A program made the position numbers and the translations under genes. From Leifsonia sp052114085 (GTDB lineage Bacteria > Actinomycetota > Actinomycetes > Actinomycetales > Microbacteriaceae), in the NCBI RefSeq assembly GCF_052114085.1, contig NZ_JBFREB010000001.1, positions 2,542,001-2,606,000 of the forward strand: 64,000 nt of DNA, given 5' to 3'. Each line of letters begins with the position of its first letter. The stretch's first letter is position 1. This document shows, piece by piece, positions 8,156-15,955 of the stretch. The notes beneath the pieces were generated by a model, which did not search any database, was not told the origin of the DNA, and saw only the letters and a list, made by a program, of their open reading frames with translations.

Positions 8156-8860
8156 ATGACCGACATCACTGGACGCATCGCCCTCGTCACCGGCGCCAAT
8201 CGCGGCCTCGGCGCCGCCTTCGTCACTGCGCTCCTCGAGCGCGGTGCCAGCAAGGTGTACGCGGCGGCACGCCGTCCCGAGACCGTCACGAGCCGCGACC
8301 CGCGTGTCGTGCCCCTGGAGCTCGACGTGACCGACGCGGACAGCATCCAGCGCGCCGCGGCGATCGCGACGGACGTGAGCATCCTCGTCAACAACGCCGG
8401 CATCGCGGCCAACCAGTCGCTCGTCACCGGCGACCTCGACGAGATCCACCGCGAACTCGACACCAACTTCTGGGGACCGGTGCTCGTCACCCGCGCCTTC
8501 GCCCCCGTGCTGGAGGCCAACGGCGGCGGCGCCATCGTGAACATGCACTCCGCTCTCAGCTGGCTCGCCACCGGTTCGTACAGCGCCACCAAGGCCGCGC
8601 TCTGGTCCGCGAGCAACTCGGCGCGCGTCGAGCTGGCGCCCGCGGGCATCCAGGTCGTCGGCGTCCACGTCGGCTACGTCGACACCGAGATGGCCGCGGG
8701 TGCTCCGGGCGTGAAGGTGCCGCCGAGCCAGGTCGCCGAGGAGGCGCTGGACGCCGTCGCGAACGACGAGGCGGAGGCCGTCGTGGGCGACACCGCACAG
8801 CTCGTCAAGTCGCGGCTGCACGAGGACGTTCGCGTGCTCTACCCCCAGCTGGCCAAGTAG
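8156..8860 (+). CDS. Short-chain dehydrogenase/reductase (classical SDR)
   Basis: 234 residues from ATG 8156, preceded by GGAAGGA at good spacing. The cofactor motif TGANRGLG is at residues 13-20, NNAG near residue 79, and the catalytic Ser...YSATK is near residues 134-146 (NMHSALSWLATGSYSATKAA). The acidic/basic pattern after beta-strand 2 (AAARRPE) favours NADP(H). Substrate is unknown. The gene faces a TetR repressor and carries that repressor's likely operators in its promoter, so it is probably induced by a small molecule that the enzyme reduces or oxidises. The 3' end overlaps the convergent epimerase gene by 22 bp. Confidence 0.88.
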   Translation: MTDITGRIALVTGANRGLGAAFVTALLERGASKVYAAARRPETVTSRDPRVVPLELDVTDADSIQRAAAIATDVSILVNNAGIAANQSLVTGDLDEIHRELDTNFWGPVLVTRAFAPVLEANGGGAIVNMHSALSWLATGSYSATKAALWSASNSARVELAPAGIQVVGVHVGYVDTEMAAGAPGVKVPPSQVAEEALDAVANDEAEAVVGDTAQLVKSRLHEDVRVLYPQLAK

Positions 8861-9774
8861 GCCTCGCCGCCGAATCCTTCCGGCCGGATGCCCCAGCTCA
8901 GCGACCAGGTCTCGCCCGGCTCCAGCCACCGCAGACCACGCCCTGAGTTGAGGGCGTTCGCCGGGGCGGTCATCGGCTCGACCGCGAGGGCCACCCCGCC
9001 AGGCTTGGTGGCGAACTTCCGGTGCGTGAACACCTGCACGTAGCGGAACGCGTCGTCCCCCCACAGCACCACGCGCCGACCGTCGTCTGCGCTGAGGGAA
9101 TGCTCCACCGGCCCGTCGGGCAGGTCGGCGTAGCCCGTGTCGAGGTCCAGCTCGCTGACGCGACGGCCACGGGACAGATCGAACGGCGTACCCTCGACCG
9201 GCGCCTCCCCCGTGACGTTGCTGCGGTCGTCCACCTCGAAACGGGTGCGGGCGGCCACGGTCACGGTGAGCTGCTCGGGAGGGACATCCGCGATCCGGAG
9301 GTAGGGATGCGCGCCCACGGCGACCGGAGCTGCCGTCTCGCCCGCATTGCTGATCGTGTGGGTGACGGACAGCCCCTCGGTGTGCAACTCGTGGGTGACG
9401 GCGGTCTCGAGCAGGAAGGGATAGCCCGGCTCCGGGAAGATCGTCGCCGCCTGTGTGACCGTCGAGTCGCTGCGATCCACGAGCTCGTAGGGGCGGCGAC
9501 GCAGCAGCCCGTGGCTCGCATTGCCCTTCGCCGGCTCGGTCAGGTCGAGCTGGCGGGGCTCGCCGTCGTACTCCCAGCGTCCATTCGCGACACGGTTGGG
9601 CCACGGCACCAGCACGAGCCCGCACGCCGAGGGCGTCTGCTCCTCAGCCGGATACGGCTCGGTCAGGTCGGACTCCGCGAAACGCAGCGACCGGATCCCG
9701 GCCCCCACCTGCACGATGGTGGCGCTCAGATCGCCGAAGTCGAGCTCGTACTGTTCACCGGTCGCGGGACGCAT
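8839..9774 (-). CDS. Aldose 1-epimerase family protein (galactose mutarotase)
   Basis: 311 residues from ATG 9774; the longer frame to 9843 overlaps the DeoR stop and lacks support. It is a GalM-like beta-sandwich enzyme: VPWPNRVANGRW (substrate-binding Arg), NASHGLLRRRPYEL with the catalytic-type His, VGAHPYLRI with the second His, and AVEPMTAPANALNS carrying the catalytic Glu near the C-terminus. It should interconvert the anomers of galactose, feeding GalK. The 16-bp gap to the upstream DeoR gene indicates an operon, and galT-galK lie divergently on the other side of that regulator. Confidence 0.88.
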   Translation of the reverse strand: MRPATGEQYELDFGDLSATIVQVGAGIRSLRFAESDLTEPYPAEEQTPSACGLVLVPWPNRVANGRWEYDGEPRQLDLTEPAKGNASHGLLRRRPYELVDRSDSTVTQAATIFPEPGYPFLLETAVTHELHTEGLSVTHTISNAGETAAPVAVGAHPYLRIADVPPEQLTVTVAARTRFEVDDRSNVTGEAPVEGTPFDLSRGRRVSELDLDTGYADLPDGPVEHSLSADDGRRVVLWGDDAFRYVQVFTHRKFATKPGGVALAVEPMTAPANALNSGRGLRWLEPGETWSLSWGIRPEGFGGEAYLASWG

Positions 9775-9790
9775 GGAACCAGGGTAGGCC

Positions 9791-10576
9791 TCAGGCAACG
9801 ACCACGGGCAGACCGGCTTCCCGCAATGCCTCGACGGAGTCACGGGAGGCGGACGCGCCGGTGACCAACCCGGCGACCTCGTCCGCTGCGGCGATCCTCC
9901 CCAAGTGCGTGCGGCCCAGCTTGCTGCCGTCGGCGACGACGAGGGCGCGCTCGGCCGACCGGACCATGACGCGTTTCAGGTCGGCCTCCGGCAGGTTGAC
10001 GTTGGTGATGCCGCCGGTGGGATGCACGCCGGTGCAGCCGATGAACGCAATGTCGGCATGCAGGCGCTCGAGGAGCACCGCCGCGAGCGGTTCGACCAGG
10101 GAGTGCTGCAGGGGCCGCAGAGTGCCGCCGGTGACGACGACCTCGAAGCGCGGGATGGCGCGCTCCAGTTCCAGCGCGATCGTGAGGCCGTTCGTGATCA
10201 CAGTCACGCCCTCCAGGTCGTCGCGCTCGACCAGGGCGCGCGCGATCGCAGCCGTGGTCGTGCCGACGTCGAGGAGCACGCTGCTGCCGGAGACGACCAT
10301 CGCGGCGGCAGCCTGGCCGATGCGGCGCTTCTCCTCCGCCGACGACTCCAGCGCCTCCTCGAAGCTCGGCTCGCGGGTGCCCACCCCGCGCAGCACAGCT
10401 CCACCATGCACGCGCCGGATGCTCTGCTCGCGGTCGAGCGCATCCAGGTCGGTGCGGATGGTCACGTCGGAGACCTGGAACGTCTCGCTGAGGTCCGAGA
10501 CGCGCGCGAAACCGGCTCGGCCGATCAGCTCGAGCATCCGTTCGCGGCGGAGCGCGGCGGGCAGCGGTTCGCTCAT
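9791..10576 (-). CDS. DeoR/GlpR-family sugar-phosphate-responsive repressor of the gal cluster
   Basis: 261 residues. The N-terminal DeoR helix-turn-helix spans about residues 6-60 (ERMLELIGRAGFARVSDLSE, then VSDVTIRTDLDAL and RRVHGGA). The C-terminal sugar-phosphate domain carries LLDVGTTTAAIARAL, VITNGLTIA and VTGGTLRP plus ALVVADGSKLGR, all family hallmarks. It lies between the epimerase and galT-galK, with repeated CGTATT half-sites in the 81-bp divergent promoter, so it probably represses both transcripts until a galactose-derived phosphate appears. The inducer is inferred, not visible. Confidence 0.88.
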   Translation of the reverse strand: MSEPLPAALRRERMLELIGRAGFARVSDLSETFQVSDVTIRTDLDALDREQSIRRVHGGAVLRGVGTREPSFEEALESSAEEKRRIGQAAAAMVVSGSSVLLDVGTTTAAIARALVERDDLEGVTVITNGLTIALELERAIPRFEVVVTGGTLRPLQHSLVEPLAAVLLERLHADIAFIGCTGVHPTGGITNVNLPEADLKRVMVRSAERALVVADGSKLGRTHLGRIAAADEVAGLVTGASASRDSVEALREAGLPVVVA

Positions 10577-10597
10577 ACGCCCATGCTGCTTCGCTTG

Positions 10598-10651
10598 CGT
10601 ATTCTTGTCAATACGAAAGCGTCAGCGTATTCTGTCTTTCGGAATCGAAAG
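10598..10651. promoter_or_regulatory. DeoR-type operator cluster between deoR and galT
   Basis: Three alternating half-sites lie in the divergent promoter: CGTATT (10598-10603), AATACG (10610-10615) and CGTATT (10626-10631). A further perfect inverted repeat, CTTTCG-GAAT-CGAAAG (10636-10651), sits next to the galT start at 10658. The spacing and AT-rich half-sites are typical for DeoR regulators, which often bind several repeats. Assignment to the adjacent regulator is by position. Confidence 0.6.
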
Positions 10652-10657
10652 GTTGGC

Positions 10658-11845
10658 ATGGCTGCGATCACGAAGCGTCCCACCCGTCTCTCCGACGGCC
10701 GGGACCTCATCTACTACGACGATGCGGACACGACGCTGAGCCCCGAGCGCAAGCCGGACCAGCGCGAGGCTGCGCCCCGCCCGGCGACCGCCACCATGCG
10801 ACAAGACCCTCTGACCGGCGAGTGGGTCTCCATCGCGGCCGCCCGGCAGAACCGGGTCATGCTCCCGCCGGCCGAGCTCGACCCGCTGGCGCCGGCCAGC
10901 CCGACGAACCCGTCCGAGATCCCCGACCTCTACGACGTCGCGGTGTTCGAGAACAAGTCGCCGTCCTTCGGGCCGCTCCTCGACGACGGCAACGCGCCGG
11001 AAAGTCTCGACGACCTCGCGGCGGTCGGGCTCGGCCGCACCCGCACCTCCGTCGGCCGCTGCGAGGTGGTCTGCTTCAGCCCGGCGACCAGCGGCGCTTT
11101 CGGGAGCCTGACCCCGTCGCGCGCTCGCACCGTCATCGAGGCGTGGGCCGACCGGACGACACAGCTCTCCGCGCTGCCGGGCGTGCGACAGGTCTTCCCG
11201 TTCGAGAACCGCGGAGAGGCGATCGGCGTCACGCTGCACCACCCGCACGGCCAGATCTACGCGTACCCGTACATCACCCCGCGTACGGCAACCCTCATCC
11301 GCTCGCTCGATGCGTACGGACCCACCCTGTTTGCCGACATCCTCGAGCGAGAGCGGGTGTCGGAGCGCGTGGTGCTCGAAGGCGAGCACTGGACCGCTTT
11401 CGTGCCGTTCGCCGCCCGCTGGCCGATCGAGATCCACGTCCTGCCGCACCGGCACGTCGCCGACCTCGCCGAGACGAGCGCCGCCGAGCGCGACGAGCTC
11501 GCTATCTTCTACCTCCGCGTCCTGCGCGGAGTCGACGCGCTCTACGACTCCCCCACGCCGTACATCGCGGCGTGGCACCAGGCGCCGGTCGGCGTGCGGC
11601 GAGACGAGATCCGTCTGATGCTGCAGCTCACATCGCCCCGTCGCGGCGCCGATAAGCTGAAGTTCCTGGCCGGTTCCGAGGCGGCCATGGGCGCGTGGAT
11701 CGGAGACGTCCCGCCGGAGCAGGCCGCTGCCGCCATTCGCGAGGCCATCGGGCGCGCGGATGCGGAGAACCCGGTCGGCGAGCTGCCGGTCTCCGTCACC
11801 GAACTCGTGACCGCATCCCCCATCGACCGAGAGGCTGACCGATGA
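10658..11845 (+). CDS. galT: Galactose-1-phosphate uridylyltransferase
   Basis: 395 residues from ATG 10658 (GAAAGG 5 bases upstream). GalT exchanges UMP between UDP-glucose and galactose 1-phosphate. The histidine-triad-like active site HPHGQ is at residues 195-199, with upstream CFSPATSGAF and NRGEAIGVTLH and downstream RWPIEIHVLPHRH, all diagnostic. The N-terminal 35 residues are extended and the CxxC zinc pair of the E. coli enzyme is not seen near the N-terminus, so structural zinc is probably absent. The stop overlaps the galK start by 4 bp (ATGA), implying translational coupling. UDP-glucose 4-epimerase (galE) is not in this window. Confidence 0.94.
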   Translation: MAAITKRPTRLSDGRDLIYYDDADTTLSPERKPDQREAAPRPATATMRQDPLTGEWVSIAAARQNRVMLPPAELDPLAPASPTNPSEIPDLYDVAVFENKSPSFGPLLDDGNAPESLDDLAAVGLGRTRTSVGRCEVVCFSPATSGAFGSLTPSRARTVIEAWADRTTQLSALPGVRQVFPFENRGEAIGVTLHHPHGQIYAYPYITPRTATLIRSLDAYGPTLFADILERERVSERVVLEGEHWTAFVPFAARWPIEIHVLPHRHVADLAETSAAERDELAIFYLRVLRGVDALYDSPTPYIAAWHQAPVGVRRDEIRLMLQLTSPRRGADKLKFLAGSEAAMGAWIGDVPPEQAAAAIREAIGRADAENPVGELPVSVTELVTASPIDREADR

Positions 11846-13002
11846 CCGACCTGCGCACCGGCGTCCGCGACGACTTCGCCGAGGTGTTCGGCCGCGAACC
11901 CGACGGCGTCTGGTCGTCACCCGGACGCGTCAACCTGATCGGCGAGCACACCGACTACAACCTGGGATTCGTTCTCCCCTTCGCCATCAACCGCCGCACG
12001 CTCGCGGCGGTCGGCGTGCGCGACGACCGCGTCCTCCGCGTCGGCAGCACCTTCGCCGACGAGCTGGTGGAGGTGTCCCTCGACGACCTGAAGGCGGACG
12101 CGCTGAGCGGCTGGTCCGCGTACCCGCTCGGTGTCGCGTGGGCGCTCGGCGAGTTCGGTGCCGACCTGGCCGCCGTGCCGGGCGTCGACATCCTGATCGA
12201 TTCGAACGTGCCCGTCGGCGCCGGGCTGTCCTCGTCCGCGGCGATCGAAGGCGCCGTTGTCATGGCGCTCAATGAGATCTGGCGTCTCGGACTCGACCGC
12301 CGCACACTCGCCCGCGTGGGCCAGCGTGCCGAGAACGTCGCCGTCGGCGCCCCGACCGGCATCATGGACCAGTCCGCGTCCCTCCTCGGCGAGCGCGACG
12401 CCGCCGTCTTCCTCGACTGCCGCTCACTCGACTCGCAGATCGTGCCGCTCGGACTCGAGGATGCCGGACTCGAGATCCTCATCATCGACACCGGAGTGAC
12501 GCACGACCACGCGACGGGCGGGTACGCCGAGCGCCGCGCCTCCTGCGAGGAGGGTGCGCGCATCCTGGGCGTCGAGGCGCTGCGGGATGTGTCGGTCGCC
12601 GACCTGGACCGCGCGCGCGAGCTGCTCGACGACGTGACCTTCCGCCGCGTCCGCCACATCGTGACGGAGGACCAGCGCGTGCTCGACACCGTGCGCACGC
12701 TGCGCGAGGAGGGGCCGGCGGCGATCGGTGAACTGCTCGACGCATCCCACGTCTCCATGCGCGACGACTTCGAGATCTCGGTGCCGGAGCTCGACCTGGC
12801 GGTCGAGACCGCGCAGGCGAACGGCGCCATCGGCGCGCGGATGACCGGCGGCGGCTTCGGCGGCTCGGCGCTCGCACTGGTGCCGTCCGACGCGATGAGC
12901 CGCGTGCTCGTCGCCCTCGACGGGGCTTTCGCGGAGCACGGCTTCGGCCAGCCCGACCTCTTCACGGTGCGTGCGTCGGAGGGCGCTCGGCGCGAGAGCT
13001 GA
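11842..13002 (+). CDS. galK: Galactokinase
   Basis: 386 residues of the GHMP kinase family. The galactokinase signature GRVNLIGEHTDYN is near residues 28-40, the ATP-binding loop GAGLSSSAA at 126-134, and the third GHMP motif GGGFGGSALAL at about 336-346. The catalytic Asp is expected in the segment APTGIMDQSASL near residue 175. It phosphorylates alpha-D-galactose, the first committed step of the Leloir pathway, and is coupled to galT by an ATGA overlap. Length and motif order are normal for the family. Confidence 0.95.
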   Translation: MTDLRTGVRDDFAEVFGREPDGVWSSPGRVNLIGEHTDYNLGFVLPFAINRRTLAAVGVRDDRVLRVGSTFADELVEVSLDDLKADALSGWSAYPLGVAWALGEFGADLAAVPGVDILIDSNVPVGAGLSSSAAIEGAVVMALNEIWRLGLDRRTLARVGQRAENVAVGAPTGIMDQSASLLGERDAAVFLDCRSLDSQIVPLGLEDAGLEILIIDTGVTHDHATGGYAERRASCEEGARILGVEALRDVSVADLDRARELLDDVTFRRVRHIVTEDQRVLDTVRTLREEGPAAIGELLDASHVSMRDDFEISVPELDLAVETAQANGAIGARMTGGGFGGSALALVPSDAMSRVLVALDGAFAEHGFGQPDLFTVRASEGARRES

Positions 13003-13062
13003 GTTGCTGCCGGGACGGCCGCGTTCACCTACCCGTCACCGGGAGCAGGCAGGATGTGACAG

Positions 13063-13869
13063 GTGACGGAACAACGCGTGAACGAACCGGACGTGACCTG
13101 GCTCGACCCGGACACGGTCCAACTGCGGCAGACGAAGGCGTCGCACTGGGAGGCACCCTTCCTGTACCTGCTGTTCGGGAGGGAGCGGTCCCTCCTCATC
13201 GACACGGGTGCGACCACCGACGAGGCACAGTTCGCGCTGCGCGCGACCATCGAGCGGCTGACCTCCGACTGGCTGCGCCGCAATCCGGTCGTGTTCGTCC
13301 GTCCCTACCCGCTCGTGGTGGCGCATTCGCATGCGCACGGCGACCACATCGCCGGCGATGCTCTGCTGCGCGGCCGTCCCGGCACGACGGTCGTCGGCAC
13401 CAGTCCGGCCGAGGTGATCGGCTTCTTCGGCTTCCACACCTGGCCGGATGAGACGGTCTCCTTCGACCTCGGGCGCCGCGTGATCGACGTGATCGGCGGT
13501 CCGGGCCACGAGCCGTCGGCGGTCGCCTTCTTCGACCGGCAGACGGGCATCCTCTTCACCGGCGACACCGTACTGCCCGCCCACCTCTACGTGCGCGATC
13601 TGACGCAGTTCCGCGCGACCGTCGAACGCCTGATTCGCTTCCGCGACGACCCGACGGCGCCGGTCCGGGAGCTACGCGGCGCCCACATCGAGATGTCGAA
13701 CGACCCCGGCGTGGTCTACCCGCCGGGCACGGTCGACCAGCCGGACGAGGCTCCCCTGCCACTGCGGCCGCGCATCCTGGACCGAGTCCTCGCCGCCCTC
13801 GACGAACTCGACGGCACCCCCGGCCAGCGCGTCGTCCGCCGCCGCTTCATCGTCACCCTCAACCGCTGA
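13063..13869 (+). CDS. Metallo-beta-lactamase-fold hydrolase
   Basis: 268 residues from GTG 13063. The metal-binding HxHxDH motif appears as HSHAHGDH near residues 87-94, followed by GGPGHEPSAVAFFDRQTGILFTGD: here the third metal His (GPGHEP) and bridging Asp (TGDT) are in the correct order. The N-terminal strand SLLIDTGATTDE is also typical. No signal peptide is seen, so it should be cytoplasmic. Substrates of such proteins range from thioesters to quorum lactones and nucleotides; nothing here decides. It follows galK in the same direction with a 60-bp gap. Confidence 0.82.
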   Translation: MTEQRVNEPDVTWLDPDTVQLRQTKASHWEAPFLYLLFGRERSLLIDTGATTDEAQFALRATIERLTSDWLRRNPVVFVRPYPLVVAHSHAHGDHIAGDALLRGRPGTTVVGTSPAEVIGFFGFHTWPDETVSFDLGRRVIDVIGGPGHEPSAVAFFDRQTGILFTGDTVLPAHLYVRDLTQFRATVERLIRFRDDPTAPVRELRGAHIEMSNDPGVVYPPGTVDQPDEAPLPLRPRILDRVLAALDELDGTPGQRVVRRRFIVTLNR

Positions 13870-13963
13870 CCTCCCCCTCTCCCCCTCTCCCCTCTCCCGC
13901 CATCGCTTCCTCGAAAAGTCCGCCCGACACGCCGCCGGAGGGCGCACTTTTCGAGGAAGCGAT
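13870..13963. repeat. Palindrome A with adjacent pyrimidine (G4-type) tract between convergent genes
   Basis: The region holds a C/T-only tract (13870-13899; on the minus strand four runs of three to five G) and an 18-bp perfect inverted repeat at 13902-13919 and 13946-13963 that continues inward with CGCCC/GGGCG after one mismatch. The 26-base interval centres on CGACACGCCGCCGGAG. It lies between convergent gene ends (13869 and 13972), so it may serve as a bidirectional terminator. Its loop matches palindromes B and D, and its outer arm GAGGAAGCGATTG (13953-13965) recurs at 15917-15929. Confidence 0.75.
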
Positions 13964-13971
13964 TGCTGGGG

Positions 13972-14337
13972 TCAGGGGTCGGTTCGGCGAGAGGCGGAGA
14001 TGACGGCTGCGGTGGTGGAGGCGATGGCGACGAGAAGTAGTCCGTAGGTGGCTGCGGAGAGATCGACGCTCCCGTTCACGCTCCAGACCGTGCCGTTGCC
14101 GTCGGCGCGCCGCCACTCGCACGCTGTGCCGATCGGCCACCACGAGCGCTGCTCGCCGAGCAGGGAGTTCCTCTCCCCGATGTGGGCCCCGGCCGGAGCC
14201 GGGCCGTACACCGAACACCGGTCCTTCCATCCGGCGCCGAGCGCCACGACACCGAACACGGCGCTCAACGCCAGGGAGAGGATCGCCGTCCCTACGAGTC
14301 CCGCGAAAACTCCCAGGTCACCAGCACGCTTCCGCAT
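13972..14337 (-). CDS. Small two-helix membrane protein, unknown
   Basis: 121 residues. An N-terminal helix (VFAGLVGTAILSLALSAVFG, after the basic MRKRAGD) and a C-terminal helix (ATYGLLLVAIASTTAAVISA) flank an extracytoplasmic loop of about 55 residues with two cysteines (DRCSVYG, TACEWRR), tryptophans and a short basic C-terminal tail. The two Cys may form a disulfide. I recognise no domain. It stands alone between palindromic elements A and B and is convergent with the metallo-beta-lactamase-fold gene. Confidence 0.6.
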   Translation of the reverse strand: MRKRAGDLGVFAGLVGTAILSLALSAVFGVVALGAGWKDRCSVYGPAPAGAHIGERNSLLGEQRSWWPIGTACEWRRADGNGTVWSVNGSVDLSAATYGLLLVAIASTTAAVISASRRTDP

Positions 14338-14419
14338 CCCTCGACGCTAGCGATGCGCAGGCGCTCATCAATCCCCCCGAAGAGCGACCCTCATCCCTCC
14401 CCAGACTGAACCGCCTCCG

Positions 14420-14483
14420 CCGTCGAGCCGCGAAGACTGCACACGACACGCGGACGGAGTGTGCAGTCTTCGCGGACTCGGTG
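14420..14483. repeat. Palindrome B (64 bp), collinear with palindrome D in nagZ
   Basis: Arms CGAAGACTGCACAC (14431-14444) and GTGTGCAGTCTTCG (14459-14472) are perfect complements around the 14-base loop GACACGCGGACGGA; outer arms CGTCGAG and CTCG extend the pairing. It lies just beyond the stop of the ybaK-like gene (14494, minus strand), so it could also act as its terminator. Aligned with 38564-38629 in the same orientation, most positions are identical in both arms and loop, which marks the two as copies of one element. Confidence 0.8.
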
Positions 14484-14493
14484 GCCGGGGGCG

Positions 14494-14976
14494 TCAGGGC
14501 TCGACGGAGGTGGGGGTGCCGCCGGTGAGGCGGAGGAGCTCCTCGAAGGTGGTCGGGAAGACCGTGTGTGCGTGGCCGGCGGCCGCCCAGACCTCGGGGT
14601 AGCCGGCGAGCGCCACATCCACCACCGTGCGGAGCGGAGCGGGGTGCCCGAGGGGAGCGACGCCGCCGATGGTCTGACCGGTCGCCGCCTTGACGGTGTC
14701 CGCGTCAGCGCGGCGGATGCGGCCGCCCAGCTGCTCGCCGAGGAAAGCGGTGTCGACGCGGTGCGCGCCCGACGTCATGACGAGCAGCGGCTCGCCGTCC
14801 AGGGTGAAGACCAGCGAGTTCGCGATCGCGCCCACCTCCACGCCCAGTTCCGCCGCCGCGGCGACGGCGGTCGGGGTCGCGGTGTGGAACCAGCGCACCC
14901 GCGGCTCGACGCCGGCCGCAAGCAGGGCCGCCTCCACGCGTTCGACCGCGGGATGCGTCCGCTCGGCGTCCGTCAC
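14494..14976 (-). CDS. YbaK/EbsC-type aminoacyl-tRNA deacylase
   Basis: 160 residues covering one YbaK domain. The motif TAVAAAAELGVEVGAIANSLVF at about 36-57 matches the start of the domain (here cited in parts: ELGVEVGAIANSLVF), and the conserved GGVAPLGHP is at about 103-111. Members hydrolyse mischarged tRNAs (for example Cys-tRNAPro or Ala-tRNAPro) in trans. The start ATG 14976 overlaps the folD stop by 4 bp, so the two are co-translated. The general YbaK family is certain; the particular tRNA substrate is not. Confidence 0.85.
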   Translation of the reverse strand: MTDAERTHPAVERVEAALLAAGVEPRVRWFHTATPTAVAAAAELGVEVGAIANSLVFTLDGEPLLVMTSGAHRVDTAFLGEQLGGRIRRADADTVKAATGQTIGGVAPLGHPAPLRTVVDVALAGYPEVWAAAGHAHTVFPTTFEELLRLTGGTPTSVEP

Positions 14977-15854
14977 GCCAGTTCTCGCTCGGCCGACTCC
15001 ACCACGTTCTGCAGCAGCAGCGCGCGGGTCATCGGGCCGACCCCGCCGGGGTTGGGCGACACCCAGGAGGCGACCTCGGCGACCTCGGGTGCCACATCGC
15101 CCGCCACGACGCTCTTGCCGGTCACCGGATCCTCGACCCGGCTGACGCCCACGTCGAGCACGATCGCGCCCGGCTTGACGTTGTCCGCGGTCACCAGTCC
15201 GGCGACACCCGCGGCGGCCACGATGATGTCGGCGCGGCGCAGGTGCTCGTCGAGGTCGCGCGTGCCGGTGTGGGTCAGCGTGACCGTCGCGTTGAACTCG
15301 CGGCGGGTCAGCAGCGCTCCGATCGAACGGCCGACGGTGACGCCGCGTCCGACGACGACCACATCCTTGCCCCGGATGTCGATGCCGTGGCGCAGCATCA
15401 GCTCGATCACGCCACGCGGCGTGCAGGGCAGCGGCGACGTGATCGGACGGTTGACGTTGAGCACCAGCCGGCCCAGGTTCGTCGGGTGCAGCCCGTCCGC
15501 ATCCTTCGCCGGGTCGACGAGTTCGAGGATGGCGTCGGTGTCGAGGTGGCCCGGCAGCGGCAGCTGCACGATGAAGCCCGTGCAGTCGGGGTCCGCGTTG
15601 AGCTCCTCGACGACCGCTTCGAGTTCGGCCTGCGAGATGTCGGCGGGGAGGTCACGGCGGATGGACGCGATGCCCACCTCGGCGCAGTCGCGGTGCTTGC
15701 CGGCGACGTACCACTGCGACCCCGGGTCGTCCCCGACGAGGATCGTCCCGAGACCGGGAACGACGCCCTGCTCGCGGAGTGCACTGACGCGCTCCTTCAA
15801 CTCCGCCTTGATCTCGCTGGCGGTCGCCTTCCCATCCAGAATCTGTGCGGTCAC
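14973..15854 (-). CDS. folD: Bifunctional methylenetetrahydrofolate dehydrogenase/cyclohydrolase
   Basis: 293 residues from GTG 15854 with AAGGAA upstream. FolD oxidises 5,10-methylene-THF (NADP+) and hydrolyses the methenyl product to 10-formyl-THF. Diagnostic segments are YVAGKHRDCAEVGI (catalytic Lys near residue 50), QLPLPGHLD, KDADGLHPTNLGRL, PCTPRGVIELM and the NADP loop VVVGRGVTVGRS, then GVSRVEDPVTGKSVVAGDV and PNPGGVGPMT. Length is normal. It sits downstream of glyA, whose product makes methylene-THF, with palindrome C and a G-rich tract between them, and is translationally coupled to the ybaK-like gene. Confidence 0.95.
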   Translation of the reverse strand: MTAQILDGKATASEIKAELKERVSALREQGVVPGLGTILVGDDPGSQWYVAGKHRDCAEVGIASIRRDLPADISQAELEAVVEELNADPDCTGFIVQLPLPGHLDTDAILELVDPAKDADGLHPTNLGRLVLNVNRPITSPLPCTPRGVIELMLRHGIDIRGKDVVVVGRGVTVGRSIGALLTRREFNATVTLTHTGTRDLDEHLRRADIIVAAAGVAGLVTADNVKPGAIVLDVGVSRVEDPVTGKSVVAGDVAPEVAEVASWVSPNPGGVGPMTRALLLQNVVESAERELA

Positions 15855-15871
15855 GCGGTTCCTTCCATCTG

Positions 15872-15922
15872 TTCCTCACTTAATCCGCGTTCCAGTCGCG
15901 AAACAGCGGATTAAGTGAGGAA
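15872..15922. repeat. Palindrome C between glyA and folD
   Basis: Arms TTCCTCACTTAATCCGC (15872-15888) and GCGGATTAAGTGAGGAA (15906-15922) pair perfectly over 17 bp with a 17-base loop. In the glyA-folD transcript it forms a stable hairpin just upstream of the folD ribosome binding site, where it could end part of the glyA transcripts or protect the glyA 3' end. Its loop does not match palindromes A, B or D, but the outer arm plus following bases, GAGGAAGCGATTG (15917-15929), is identical to part of palindrome A. Confidence 0.75.
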
Positions 15923-15928
15923 GCGATT

Positions 15929-15955
15929 GGGGGGGGTGGGGGTGGGGGGTGGGGG
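15929..15955 (+). other. G-quadruplex-type tract abutting the glyA stop codon
   Basis: The plus strand has runs of 8, 5, 6 and 5 G, each separated by a single T, ending directly at the glyA stop codon (15956-15958, minus strand). Four runs of five or more G with one-base loops meet the strict definition of a parallel G-quadruplex motif. The G-rich strand is the template for glyA, so the mRNA carries the C-rich complement. Confidence 0.8.
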
